Shown one piece after another: positions 1 through 7,930 of a stretch of 64,000 bases of DNA (position 1 is the first letter of the stretch; each line of letters begins with the position of its first letter). The position numbers and the translations under genes are program-made. The stretch is from JBKQHQ01 sp052148715. GTDB lineage: Bacteria > Pseudomonadota > Alphaproteobacteria > Rhizobiales > Xanthobacteraceae. The DNA is taken from contig JBKQHQ010000244.1 of NCBI GenBank assembly GCA_052148715.1, positions 76,843-140,842 of the forward strand, in the 5' to 3' direction. The notes under the pieces were generated by a model that was given only the letters and a program-made list of their open reading frames with translations, did not search any database and was not told the DNA's origin.

Positions 1-402
1 GCGCCGGAGGATTTGCTGACGTACGGCCTCATCCCCGAATTCGTCGGACGGCTGCCCGTGCTGGCCACGCTCGAGGATCTCGACGAACTGGCCCTCAAGC
101 GCATCCTCACGGAACCGAAGAACGCCTTGGTGAAACAATACCAGCGCTTGTTCGAGATGGAGGGTATCGATTTGACCTTCACCGATGAGGCGCTCGGCTC
201 CATCGCGCGCAAGGCGATCGACCGCAAAACCGGCGCGCGGGGGCTGCGCTCGATCATGGAGGGCATCCTGCTCGACACTATGTTCGACCTGCCGGGCCTC
301 AAAGGCGTCGAGGAGGTGGTGATCTCCGAGGAAGTTGTGGAGGGCACCGCACGGCCGGGCTACCTCTACGCCGCTCGTGCTGGCGACGCGGGCGCGCCAT
401 AG
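1..402 (+). CDS. clpX: ATP-dependent Clp protease ATP-binding subunit ClpX, C-terminal part (partial)
   Basis: This is the carboxy-terminal ~133 residues of the AAA+ unfoldase that feeds substrates to ClpP. The frame is open from base 1, so the zinc-binding domain, Walker A and Walker B lie outside the window. Visible hallmarks are the sensor-1 region and following core LIPEFVGRLPV, then LEDLDELALKRILTEPKNAL, and the small AAA+ subdomain with the sensor-2 motif KTGARGLRSIME and the tail VEEVVISEEVVEG. In alphaproteobacteria clpX is usually followed by lon. Here it is followed by a hydrogenase-4-like operon about 300 bp on, so this may be a relocated or second clpX copy (inference). It ends with TAG at 400-402. 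Confidence 0.95.
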   Translation, partial: APEDLLTYGLIPEFVGRLPVLATLEDLDELALKRILTEPKNALVKQYQRLFEMEGIDLTFTDEALGSIARKAIDRKTGARGLRSIMEGILLDTMFDLPGLKGVEEVVISEEVVEGTARPGYLYAARAGDAGAP

Positions 403-701
403 GGCGAGTCTCGCTGTGCGCCGCGGAGGCGCGGCATGTGTTTCTCACTGAGCGACGAGATCCGATGTCGACAAGGCCAGGCCAAAGAGCGCGAGACGCA
501 TGCGACAGTCCAAGCGACGCCATGGGCAAGCTTCAGCTAGCCATGGCCTGCTTTCCGTCGGCGGAAAGGCCGATCTTGCAGCCCTCGCCCTCCGATACGG
601 GCGCGCTTACCGCTTGGTCCCTTGCCGAATCGGATTTAATCCTGGCTCCAACTGGGTGGGAGCCGGTTCCCCACGCTCGCCCGCCAGAACCCCAGAGGTA
701 G
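403..701. other. Intergenic stretch between clpX and hyfB
   Basis: About 300 bp without a convincing gene. Short open frames exist (for example 438-701 on the plus strand), but their translations resemble no family I know and have no obvious start signal. The far end holds the AGAGGTAG ribosome-binding site for hyfB. The promoter of the hyf operon presumably lies here, but I could not pick out a clear -35/-10 pair. Confidence 0.5.
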
Positions 702-2714
702 ATGATGCCCGCCCTCGTCGGGTTGTGGTGCGTGTCGGCGCTGTTCGGGGTCGGGCTCGTGGCAGTCGTGGTTGGGCGTACGTCGGTTGCGGTGTGGCTC
801 ATCTACGGCATGAGCCTGTTATTCTCGTCCATCGGCCTCATTAATGCGTTGCTGCCGCTCGTCGGCGCCGCTCCCCCATCCGAGTTGACGTTGCCGCTCG
901 GATTGCCGTGGCTCGGGGTGCATTTGCGCGTTGACGCGCTGGCCGCGTTCTTTCTGGCGGTGGTGAACCTTGGCGGCACCGCTGCAAGCCTGTTCGCACT
1001 AGGTTATGGCCGTCACGAGGCTTCGCCGCTGCGCGTGCTGCCGTTCTATCCGGTGTTTCTGGCCGCCATGAATCTGGTCGTTCTGGCCGACGACGCGTTC
1101 GTTTTCCTATTTTCTTGGGAGCTCATGTCGCTCTCCTCCTGGGCCATCGTCACTGCGCACCATGAGATACCGGCGAATGTGCGGGCGGGGGTGATCTATC
1201 TGCTGATGGCAAGCTTCGGCACGCTCTGCCTGCTGCTCGCCTTCGGCGTGCTCGCCGGAGAGAATGGGACTTTTGGCTTCGCCACTATCCGCAGTATTGC
1301 TGCGACACCGGTAAACGCAGCTGTCGCGACCGTTTTGGTGCTCATCGGAACCGGCTCGAAGGCCGGCTTGGTCCCGCTGCATGTATGGCTGCCGCTCGCC
1401 CATCCGGCGGCACCGAGCCACGCCTCCGCATTGCTGAGCGGGGTGATGACCAAGGTCGGCGTATACGGCTTCGTGCGCCTCGTTTTCGACCTGATCCACC
1501 AGCCGAGCTCATGGTCGAGCATGGTCGTGCTGGCGATTGCGGGCGCCACCGCGGCGCTCGGCGTGCTCTATGCGTTGATGCAGCACGATCTCAAGCGGTT
1601 GCTCGCTTATCATACGGTCGAAAATATCGGTATCATCTTCATCGGCCTCGGCCTCGCGCAGGCGTTTGCCGCCAACGGGATGGATTGGGCGGCGGCTTTG
1701 GCGCTGACCGCCGGGCTGTTCCACGTATTCAACCACTCCGTCTTCAAGAGCTTGCTGTTCTTCGGCGCCGGTGCCGTGCTGGTGGCGACCGGGGAGCGTG
1801 ACATGGAGCATCTCGGCGGCCTGATTCACCGTATGCCGCGCACCGCCGTGACTTTCCTGATCGGCTGCGCCGCCATTTCGGCGCTGCCGCCACTCAATGG
1901 GTTCGTCTCCGAATGGCTGACCTTCCAGGCCATTCTGGTCAGCCCGCAACTACCGCAATGGGGGCTCAAACTGTTGGTGCCGGCGGTCGGGGCGCTGCTC
2001 GCGCTCTCGGCTGCGCTGGCGGCCGCCTGTTTCGTCAAGGCGTTCGGCGTGACCTTTCTCAGCCGGCCGCGCACTCCCGCCGCCGCGGCGGCGCAGGAAG
2101 TCGATGAATATTCGCTGGCGGCGATGTTCTTCCTCGCTGCGCTATGCGTGCTCGCCGGCGTGCTGCCGGGCCTGCTCATCGATCTCATGGCGCCGGTGGT
2201 GCAAGGCCTCGTTGGGGCGCGCATGCCGGCGCAATCGGCATTGCCCTGGCTGTCGATCGTGCCCATCGCCGAGAGCCGCAGCTCGTATAACGGGCTTATG
2301 ATCCTCATCTTCTTGGCGAGCTCCGGTGCGCTCACCGCGATGTTCATCCACCGCTTTGCGACGCGGGCAACGCGGCGCAGCGCGATCTGGGATTGCGGCT
2401 ATCCGCTGGTTTCGCCGACGACCCAATACACGAGCTCGAGCTTTGCCATGCCGATCCGGCGGGTGTTCGGCGCCTCCGTGTTCGGCGTGCGCGAGAAGGT
2501 GGATATGCCGCAGCCGGGTGACGGGCGCGCCGGACACTTTCAGGTCAGGGTTTTCGATCCGGCCTGGCAGCTCGTCTATGGTCCCTTGGTGCGAGCGGTG
2601 CGCCGCACTTCGACCGTGCTCAATCAGCTCCAGTTCCTCACCATTCGTCGATACCTGACGCTCGTTTTTTCCGCCTTGATCCTGCTGCTGCTCTTGGTAG
2701 CCGCATGGCCCTGA
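702..2714 (+). CDS. hyfB: Hydrogenase-4 component B-like proton-pumping membrane subunit (NuoL/Mrp-antiporter family)
   Basis: First gene of a six-gene membrane-complex operon. At 670 residues it is a multi-pass protein of the NuoL/M/N and MrpA/D antiporter family, close in length to HyfB/HycC. Family charge-relay residues are visible: Glu140 in the WELMS motif, Lys220 and His227 in the segment GSKAGLVPLHVWLP, and Lys251 in MTKVG. It should form one proton (or Na+) channel of the inner-membrane arm. The start is ATG 702 (ATG 705 is also possible) behind the ribosome-binding site AGAGGTAG. The 3' end overlaps hyfC by 10 bp, which indicates translational coupling. The C-terminal part carries a soluble stretch and a final membrane helix near residues 645-668. 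The family call is secure; what drives the pump is unknown (see hyfG). Confidence 0.9.
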   Translation: MMPALVGLWCVSALFGVGLVAVVVGRTSVAVWLIYGMSLLFSSIGLINALLPLVGAAPPSELTLPLGLPWLGVHLRVDALAAFFLAVVNLGGTAASLFALGYGRHEASPLRVLPFYPVFLAAMNLVVLADDAFVFLFSWELMSLSSWAIVTAHHEIPANVRAGVIYLLMASFGTLCLLLAFGVLAGENGTFGFATIRSIAATPVNAAVATVLVLIGTGSKAGLVPLHVWLPLAHPAAPSHASALLSGVMTKVGVYGFVRLVFDLIHQPSSWSSMVVLAIAGATAALGVLYALMQHDLKRLLAYHTVENIGIIFIGLGLAQAFAANGMDWAAALALTAGLFHVFNHSVFKSLLFFGAGAVLVATGERDMEHLGGLIHRMPRTAVTFLIGCAAISALPPLNGFVSEWLTFQAILVSPQLPQWGLKLLVPAVGALLALSAALAAACFVKAFGVTFLSRPRTPAAAAAQEVDEYSLAAMFFLAALCVLAGVLPGLLIDLMAPVVQGLVGARMPAQSALPWLSIVPIAESRSSYNGLMILIFLASSGALTAMFIHRFATRATRRSAIWDCGYPLVSPTTQYTSSSFAMPIRRVFGASVFGVREKVDMPQPGDGRAGHFQVRVFDPAWQLVYGPLVRAVRRTSTVLNQLQFLTIRRYLTLVFSALILLLLLVAAWP

Positions 2715-3661
2715 TCCTCGATCTTCTCGCCCAAGCGGTGCAGATGCTGCTGGTGCTTGTCGTCGCGCCGCTCGTGATCGGGGTCACGCGCAAGGTGAAG
2801 GCGCGCCTGTTGCGCCGGATTGGACCATCGGTCCTGCAGCCCTATCGTGATCTGTGGAAATTGCTGCATAAGGAGGCCGTTATGGCGCACAACGCCTCCT
2901 GGATCTATCGGGCCGCACCTTATCTCATCTTCGCTGCCACCTGGGTCGCGGCCGCGCTGGTGCCGACCTATGCAACCGGCCTCATCTTCTCTTGGTCGGC
3001 CGATTTGATCGCCGTAGTCGCTCTGATCGCCACCGCGCGTTTCGCGCTCGCGCTCGCCGGCATGGATGTGGGTACCGCATTCGGCGGCATCGGCTCTTCG
3101 CGCGAGATGCTGATTTCGTCCCTCGCCGAGCCGGCCATGCTGCTCGTCGTCTTCACGGTCGCCCTCGTCGCCCGCACCACCCAGCTCTCCGCCATCGCCG
3201 ATCACATGATCAATGCGCCGGTCGGCCTGCGCGTCTCCTTGGGGTTGGGGCTGTTCGCATTCGTGTTCATTGCGGTCGCAGAGAACGCCCGGATTCCCAT
3301 CGACAATCCGGCAACGCATCTCGAGCTGACCATGGTGCACGAGGCGATGGTGCTGGAATATTCCGGCCGCCATCTCGCGATGATCGAAGCGGCTTCCGCA
3401 CTCAAGCTCGTCCTTTACTTCTCTTTGCTGGCGTGCGTGTTCTTGCCGCGCGGCACCGCTACGACGGATCGCGGCCTAACGGCCCTCGGCCTCGGCATCG
3501 CGGCTTATCTCCTAAAGCTTCTGGTGCTTGCGGCGCTCTTGCCGATCGGCGAGACGGCGGTCGCGAAGATGCGGGTTTTCCGCTACCCGATCTTTCTCGG
3601 CGGTGCATTTGCGGCCGCGGCGCTCGCGGTATTCCTCCTGTTCGTGTCGCAGGGCTTCTGA
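2705..3661 (+). CDS. hyfC: Hydrogenase-4 component C-like membrane subunit (NuoH/HycD family)
   Basis: 318-residue NuoH-like membrane subunit that in complex I and group 4 hydrogenases joins the membrane arm to the peripheral arm and forms part of the quinone/proton funnel. Typical NuoH segments are present: the charged loop AENARIPIDNPATHLELT followed by the VHEAMVLEYSGRHLAM region, rich in conserved acidic residues, and the FGGIGSSREM turn near residue 120. There are about eight predicted membrane helices. It starts at ATG 2705 inside the end of hyfB, and its TGA overlaps the ATG of hyfE by one base (TGATG). This packing says the subunits are made in stoichiometric proportion. Confidence 0.9.
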   Translation: MALILDLLAQAVQMLLVLVVAPLVIGVTRKVKARLLRRIGPSVLQPYRDLWKLLHKEAVMAHNASWIYRAAPYLIFAATWVAAALVPTYATGLIFSWSADLIAVVALIATARFALALAGMDVGTAFGGIGSSREMLISSLAEPAMLLVVFTVALVARTTQLSAIADHMINAPVGLRVSLGLGLFAFVFIAVAENARIPIDNPATHLELTMVHEAMVLEYSGRHLAMIEAASALKLVLYFSLLACVFLPRGTATTDRGLTALGLGIAAYLLKLLVLAALLPIGETAVAKMRVFRYPIFLGGAFAAAALAVFLLFVSQGF

Positions 3662-4326
3662 TGGGCACGCTCGACTTCGATATTGCCCATCTGCTCGCCG
3701 GCGGCATGCTGGTCTTGAGCTTCCTCTTGCTCTACCAGGACCGTATCACCGCGACGCTCAACGTGTATGCGCTGCAAGCCGTCACCTTGTCGCTTGCGGT
3801 CGCCTGGCAGGCGCACGTCCAGAACGCCGCGCATTTGATCGTCACCGCCTTGGTCGCGCTGCTCGTCAAGGGCTTCGTCATCCCGACCGCTTTGCACCGG
3901 ATCGTGCGGCGGCTCAACATCCACCGCGAGATCGAGCAGGTGATCGGCGGGGGGCCGACGATGCTGACCGGTCTCGGCATCGTGGCGCTGGCGATCCTGC
4001 TGGTGGTGCCGGTCGGCGGCCATGTCGGCGCGCTCGTGCGTGAGGACTTGGCTTTTGCGCTCGCCGTGATCCTGCTCGGGATGCTGATGATGATCACGCG
4101 CCGCAATGCGGTGACGCAAGTCGTCGGCTTCATGTCGCTCGAGAACGGTCTCGTGCTCGCCGCCACCGGCGCCAAGGGTATGCCGCTCGTCGTTGAGTTC
4201 TCCGTCGCTTTTTCGATCCTGATCGCGTTCATCGTGTTCGGCGTATTCGTGTTCCGGATCCGCGAACGCTTCGACACGGTCGACGTTAGCGCCCTCGACC
4301 GCTTCCGCGGCGAACGTGGAGAGTAG
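3661..4326 (+). CDS. hyfE: Hydrogenase-4 component E-like membrane subunit (NuoK-related)
   Basis: 221 residues, matching HyfE length (about 216). It is a small multi-pass protein whose C-terminal half resembles NuoK/MrpC, with the pattern SLENGLVLAATGAKGMPLVVE near residues 158-178 (Glu in the membrane, as in NuoK). In complex I such a subunit lies between the H-like and N-like subunits and takes part in proton transfer. The start ATG 3661 shares a base with the hyfC stop, and two bases separate its own stop from the GTG of hyfF. HyfE occurs in hydrogenase-4 and related complexes but not in formate hydrogenlyase-1, so the complex is of the larger hyf type, although hyfD, hyfA and hyfH are absent here. 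Confidence 0.88.
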   Translation: MGTLDFDIAHLLAGGMLVLSFLLLYQDRITATLNVYALQAVTLSLAVAWQAHVQNAAHLIVTALVALLVKGFVIPTALHRIVRRLNIHREIEQVIGGGPTMLTGLGIVALAILLVVPVGGHVGALVREDLAFALAVILLGMLMMITRRNAVTQVVGFMSLENGLVLAATGAKGMPLVVEFSVAFSILIAFIVFGVFVFRIRERFDTVDVSALDRFRGERGE

Positions 4327-4328
4327 AC

Positions 4329-5765
4329 GTGAGCGCGCCGCTCTACGCCGTCTTGCTGATCCCCGCGGTCGCCGTCGTGGTGCTCGCGCTGATCACGAAC
4401 TATCGGCTCGGCGCGGCCCTCAACGTGCTGGCCTGCGGCCTCACCTTTGCGGCCGGGGTCTCTCTCTTATTCGTCGATCGCGTGCGAACCGATATTGTCC
4501 TGATCGACGACTTCAACATCTACCTCGTCACCCTCACCACTTTCATCGGCTTCACCACCAGCATTTTCAGCGCCACGTATATCAGCCATGAGATCGACAT
4601 CGGCCGGCTGACGCCGCTCTATTTGCGCTTCTATCACGCGCTCTATCAGGCCATGATGGGGGCGATGAACGTCGCGCTGGTCGCCAATAATATCGGGCTC
4701 CTGTGGGTCGGCGTCGAGGTCGCCACCCTGGCAACCGTGATGATGGTCGGCATCTATCGCACGCCGGAAGCCGTCGAGGCGGCCTGGAAGTATTTCATTC
4801 TAGGCAGCGTCGGCATCGCGCTCGCGTTCTTCGGCACCATCTTGGTTTATTTGGTCGCCCAAGATGTGATGGGTGAGGGCCTGCCGGCGATGGCCTGGGA
4901 CCTGATGCTGCAACGCGCGGAGGCCTTCGATCCGAAGCTGCTGTCGCTCGCTTTCGTTTTTCTGCTGGTCGGCTACGGCACCAAGGTGGGGCTCGCGCCG
5001 TTCCACGCGTGGCTGCCGGATGCCCACTCCGAGGGCCCGACGCCGATCTCGGCCGTGCTCTCGGGCCTGCTGCTCAACGTCGCGCTCTATGCGCTGCTGC
5101 GTTTCAAGATGCTGCTCGCCGCCAATCGTGGGACGCTGAATGTCGGCCTCATCATGGTCGTGCTGGGATTGCTCAGCCTCGTCTTTGCGGCCTTCATGCT
5201 CTACCGGAGGCGGGATATCAAACGGCTGTTCGCCTATTCGTCGATCGAGCACATGGGCATCATCACGTTTGCCTTCGGCATGGGCGGGCCGCTGGCAAAC
5301 TTTGCCGGGCTCTTGCATATGACCATGCATTCGCTGACCAAATCCGCGATATTCTTCGCGGTCGGACATATCGCCCAGGCCAAGGGCACGCAGCGCATAG
5401 CCGACATCCGCGGCCTTTCCGTGAGTCACCCCGTGCTCGCCGTGGGCCTCACCCTCGGTGTCATCGCCATCGCCGGGCTGCCGCCCTTCGGCGTGTTTCT
5501 GAGCGAGTTCATGATGGTGTCATCGAGCTTTTCGCGCCAGCCGCTGGTCGCCGTCGTGCTGGTTTTCGGGCTTCTCGTGGCGTTCGGCGCGCTCATTCTA
5601 CGGCTGCAGGATCTCATCTTCGGGCAACCGAGCGGGCCGGTCGAAGCCGTCAAGGCCTCCTACATCCCGCTGTTCTTTCACCTCGCGGTGGTTCTGGTTG
5701 CCGGGATCTGGCTGCCGGAGGCGATCGTGCGCTGGTTCCGCACGGTTGCGGCTCTCCTCGGGTGA
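4329..5765 (+). CDS. hyfF: Hydrogenase-4 component F-like antiporter subunit (NuoN/M-like)
   Basis: 478-residue second antiporter-like subunit of the complex. Family marks are the in-membrane glutamate in the segment LLWVGVEVATLATV (about residue 122), the lysine and histidine in GTKVGLAPFHAWLPDAH (about 219-235), and the downstream repeat with RDIKRLFAYSSIEHMG. It starts with GTG at 4329, two bases after the hyfE stop; hyfG begins four bases after its TGA. With HyfB it gives the complex two potential ion channels (three with the HyfC/E region). It belongs in the cytoplasmic membrane. Confidence 0.9.
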   Translation: MSAPLYAVLLIPAVAVVVLALITNYRLGAALNVLACGLTFAAGVSLLFVDRVRTDIVLIDDFNIYLVTLTTFIGFTTSIFSATYISHEIDIGRLTPLYLRFYHALYQAMMGAMNVALVANNIGLLWVGVEVATLATVMMVGIYRTPEAVEAAWKYFILGSVGIALAFFGTILVYLVAQDVMGEGLPAMAWDLMLQRAEAFDPKLLSLAFVFLLVGYGTKVGLAPFHAWLPDAHSEGPTPISAVLSGLLLNVALYALLRFKMLLAANRGTLNVGLIMVVLGLLSLVFAAFMLYRRRDIKRLFAYSSIEHMGIITFAFGMGGPLANFAGLLHMTMHSLTKSAIFFAVGHIAQAKGTQRIADIRGLSVSHPVLAVGLTLGVIAIAGLPPFGVFLSEFMMVSSSFSRQPLVAVVLVFGLLVAFGALILRLQDLIFGQPSGPVEAVKASYIPLFFHLAVVLVAGIWLPEAIVRWFRTVAALLG

Positions 5766-5769
5766 TCCC

Positions 5770-7287
5770 ATGCCGGCTCAACGGATTGCTTCGTATCTCG
5801 CCAACCTGACGCCTGTTCCAGCGCACAAGCCGTGGCCGCGCTACCCGGTTGACGGAGACACATGGACCGCCATCGGCCAGGAGATCGGCCAAGGCGGCGG
5901 CGACCTGATGGGGTATTGGGGCGATGCCGACCGGGTCCACCTAGCGCTACGCCTTGCCGGCGCTCCGTGCGTGATATCGACGCCGGTGGCCTTCGGGGCA
6001 TATCCCTCGATTGCACGCCATCATGCGCCCGCGGGCAGGCTCGAGCGCACTATTCGCGATCTGCACGGCTTTGCGGCTTTCGGAATGCCCGATCGCCGCC
6101 CCTGGCTTGATCACGGCGCTTGGGGCGTGCGCGCGCCGCTCGGTGAGCACTCCGAGCGCGGCCCGCGCGACCCGGCTGACTACGACTTCCTGCCGGTCAA
6201 AGGGGAGGGCCTGCACGAAATCCCGGTCGGCCCCGTCCACGCCGGCATCATTGAGCCCGGCCATTTCCGCTTCACCGCCAACGGCGAGACCGTGGCGCGG
6301 TTGGAAGAGCGGCTCGGCTACGTGCACAAGGGGGTCGACGCACTTCTGATCGGCGCGACTTTCGACAAGGCCGCGCGGGTGATCGCGCGCGTTTCGGGCG
6401 ATTCCACTGTCGCCTACAGCTTCGCTTTTGCGCGCGCGGTGGAGGCGGCGCTCGATGTGGACGTGCCGCTACGGGCGGAATTTCTGCGCGGCGTGATGGC
6501 CGAGCTCGAGCGCATCGCCAACCACCTGGGCGACATCGGTGCAATCTCCAATGACGCCGCCTTCGCGCTCATCCACGCCCATTGCGGCATTCTGCGCGAA
6601 CAGGTTTTGGCGGTTAGCGACGCGGCCTTCGGGCACCGGCTCATGATGGATCAGATCGTGCCGGGCGGCATCGCGCGGGACGTGGCGTCCGACGGCGCCG
6701 AACGAATTCTCGCAGTGCTCAATGAGATAGAGCCGCACTTTACGGAAATCGTGCGGGTTTACGACGATACCCCTTCGCTGCAGGACCGAACCTGCGGCAC
6801 CGGCATCGTTGCTCCCGATTTGGTCGCCCGTTGGGCAGCCGGCGGATTCGTCGGCCGGGCGTCGGGCCGCAACTTCGATACCCGGCGGGACTTATCCTAC
6901 GCCCCCTATCTCGGCTTGCGGTTTGATGTTCCGGTTTATGCCGAGGGCGACGTAAACGCCCGCGTATGGGTGCGAATCCGCGAAGTGTCGGAGAGCATCG
7001 GGTTGATCCGCGCCTGGCTCACGTCGGTCCCGGTGGGCGCCGTGCGCGCGGAGCTGCCAAACGTGAACGAAACCTGCGAAGGGATGGCTGTTGTCGAAGC
7101 CTTCCGCGGTGATGTGCTTGTGTGCGTGCGCGTCGGGAGCGACGGTCGGATCGCACATTGCTACGCCCGCGATCCCTCGTGGTTCCAATGGCCTCTGCTT
7201 GAGGCCGCGATCGATGGCAATATCGTCGCCGACTTTCCGCTCTGCAATAAATCATTCAACTGCTCGTATTCGGGGCATGACGTCTAG
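5770..7287 (+). CDS. hyfG: Hydrogenase-4 large-subunit homologue (fused NuoC-NuoD type) lacking all NiFe ligands
   Basis: 505 residues with the HycE/HyfG layout. An N-terminal NuoC (30 kDa)-like part has the RTIRDLHG...MPDRRPWLDHGAWG segment at about 93-119. A NuoD (49 kDa)-like part begins with GPVHAGIIEPGHFRF near residue 154. In true group 4 hydrogenases two CxxC motifs hold the NiFe(CN)2CO site. Here the first reads S209-G-D-S212, and the C-terminal DPCxxC position reads NCSYSG at 497-502, with serine and glycine where the cysteines belong. It therefore cannot bind NiFe and is expected to have no hydrogenase activity. That matches the energy-converting-hydrogenase-related (Ehr) group, whose substrate is unknown. 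The start ATG 5770 is chosen because it sits four bases after hyfF and gives the usual N-terminus. Confidence 0.9.
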   Translation: MPAQRIASYLANLTPVPAHKPWPRYPVDGDTWTAIGQEIGQGGGDLMGYWGDADRVHLALRLAGAPCVISTPVAFGAYPSIARHHAPAGRLERTIRDLHGFAAFGMPDRRPWLDHGAWGVRAPLGEHSERGPRDPADYDFLPVKGEGLHEIPVGPVHAGIIEPGHFRFTANGETVARLEERLGYVHKGVDALLIGATFDKAARVIARVSGDSTVAYSFAFARAVEAALDVDVPLRAEFLRGVMAELERIANHLGDIGAISNDAAFALIHAHCGILREQVLAVSDAAFGHRLMMDQIVPGGIARDVASDGAERILAVLNEIEPHFTEIVRVYDDTPSLQDRTCGTGIVAPDLVARWAAGGFVGRASGRNFDTRRDLSYAPYLGLRFDVPVYAEGDVNARVWVRIREVSESIGLIRAWLTSVPVGAVRAELPNVNETCEGMAVVEAFRGDVLVCVRVGSDGRIAHCYARDPSWFQWPLLEAAIDGNIVADFPLCNKSFNCSYSGHDV

Positions 7288-7289
7288 CC

Positions 7290-7841
7290 ATGCGCACGCT
7301 GCTGCTTCGCTCGCTCTTTTCCCGGCCCGTGACCGTTCCGGCGCCGTCTCCCCAAGCCGCCATGCTGGCGGAGGTGGGTGCGGCGCTCGAGGCGCGCTCG
7401 CGCCGTCTTTTCGGCCGCTCGTTGGCGATCCGTGAGGTCGACGCCGGCTCCTGCAACGGCTGCGAGCTCGAGATCAACGCGCTCAACAATGCCGTCTACG
7501 ATATCGAGCGCTTCGGCATGCGCTTCGTTGCCTCGCCCCGGCATGCCGATGTCCTTTTGGTGACCGGCCCCGTCACCCTCAACATGAAGGTCGCGCTCGA
7601 GCGCACCTATGCGGCGACGCCCGATCCGAAATGGGTGGTTGCCGCCGGCGACTGCGCCTGCGGTTGCGGGGTGTTTAACGGCAGCTACGCCGTCGTCGGG
7701 GCGGTGGAGAAGGTCGTGCCGGTCGACCTCCATATTCAGGGCTGTCCGCCGCGGCCGATCGAGCTGGTGCGAGGGCTTCTCGCCCTGCTCGACAAGATAG
7801 GACAACCAGTGGGTGAAGCGAGGGCCACCCTGCGGAGGTGA
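7290..7841 (+). CDS. hyfI: Hydrogenase-4 small-subunit homologue (NuoB-like, [4Fe-4S] protein)
   Basis: 183-residue NuoB/HycG-type subunit expected to carry the proximal (N2-equivalent) [4Fe-4S] cluster next to HyfG. All four cluster ligands are visible: Cys55 and Cys58 in GSCNGCE, Cys122 in GDCACGCG, and Cys152 in QGCPPRP. Two further cysteines (124, 126) lie beside the third ligand. Electron transfer through the small subunit thus looks intact although the large subunit has no NiFe site. It is the last gene of the operon, starting two bases after hyfG. No HyfH/NuoI-type two-cluster ferredoxin subunit and no HyfA are encoded next to it, so the electron entry point must lie elsewhere. Confidence 0.9.
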   Translation: MRTLLLRSLFSRPVTVPAPSPQAAMLAEVGAALEARSRRLFGRSLAIREVDAGSCNGCELEINALNNAVYDIERFGMRFVASPRHADVLLVTGPVTLNMKVALERTYAATPDPKWVVAAGDCACGCGVFNGSYAVVGAVEKVVPVDLHIQGCPPRPIELVRGLLALLDKIGQPVGEARATLRR

Positions 7842-7930
7842 AAACACGGCGCGCCCCTGTTGTGTCATCAAAGCTACACTGAGCCTTCGATAGATTGCCC
7901 CCGATTCACGTATTGACGGGGGTGGCAGAT

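Noticed and set aside
438..701. 87-codon frame ending one base before hyfB
   Set aside because: No family resemblance, no ribosome-binding site, and an overlapping frame of similar quality exists. Treated as non-coding.
702..7841. Functional formate hydrogenlyase or H2-evolving hydrogenase
   Set aside because: All four NiFe cysteine ligands are replaced in the large subunit and no formate dehydrogenase, HyfH or maturation protease gene is present.
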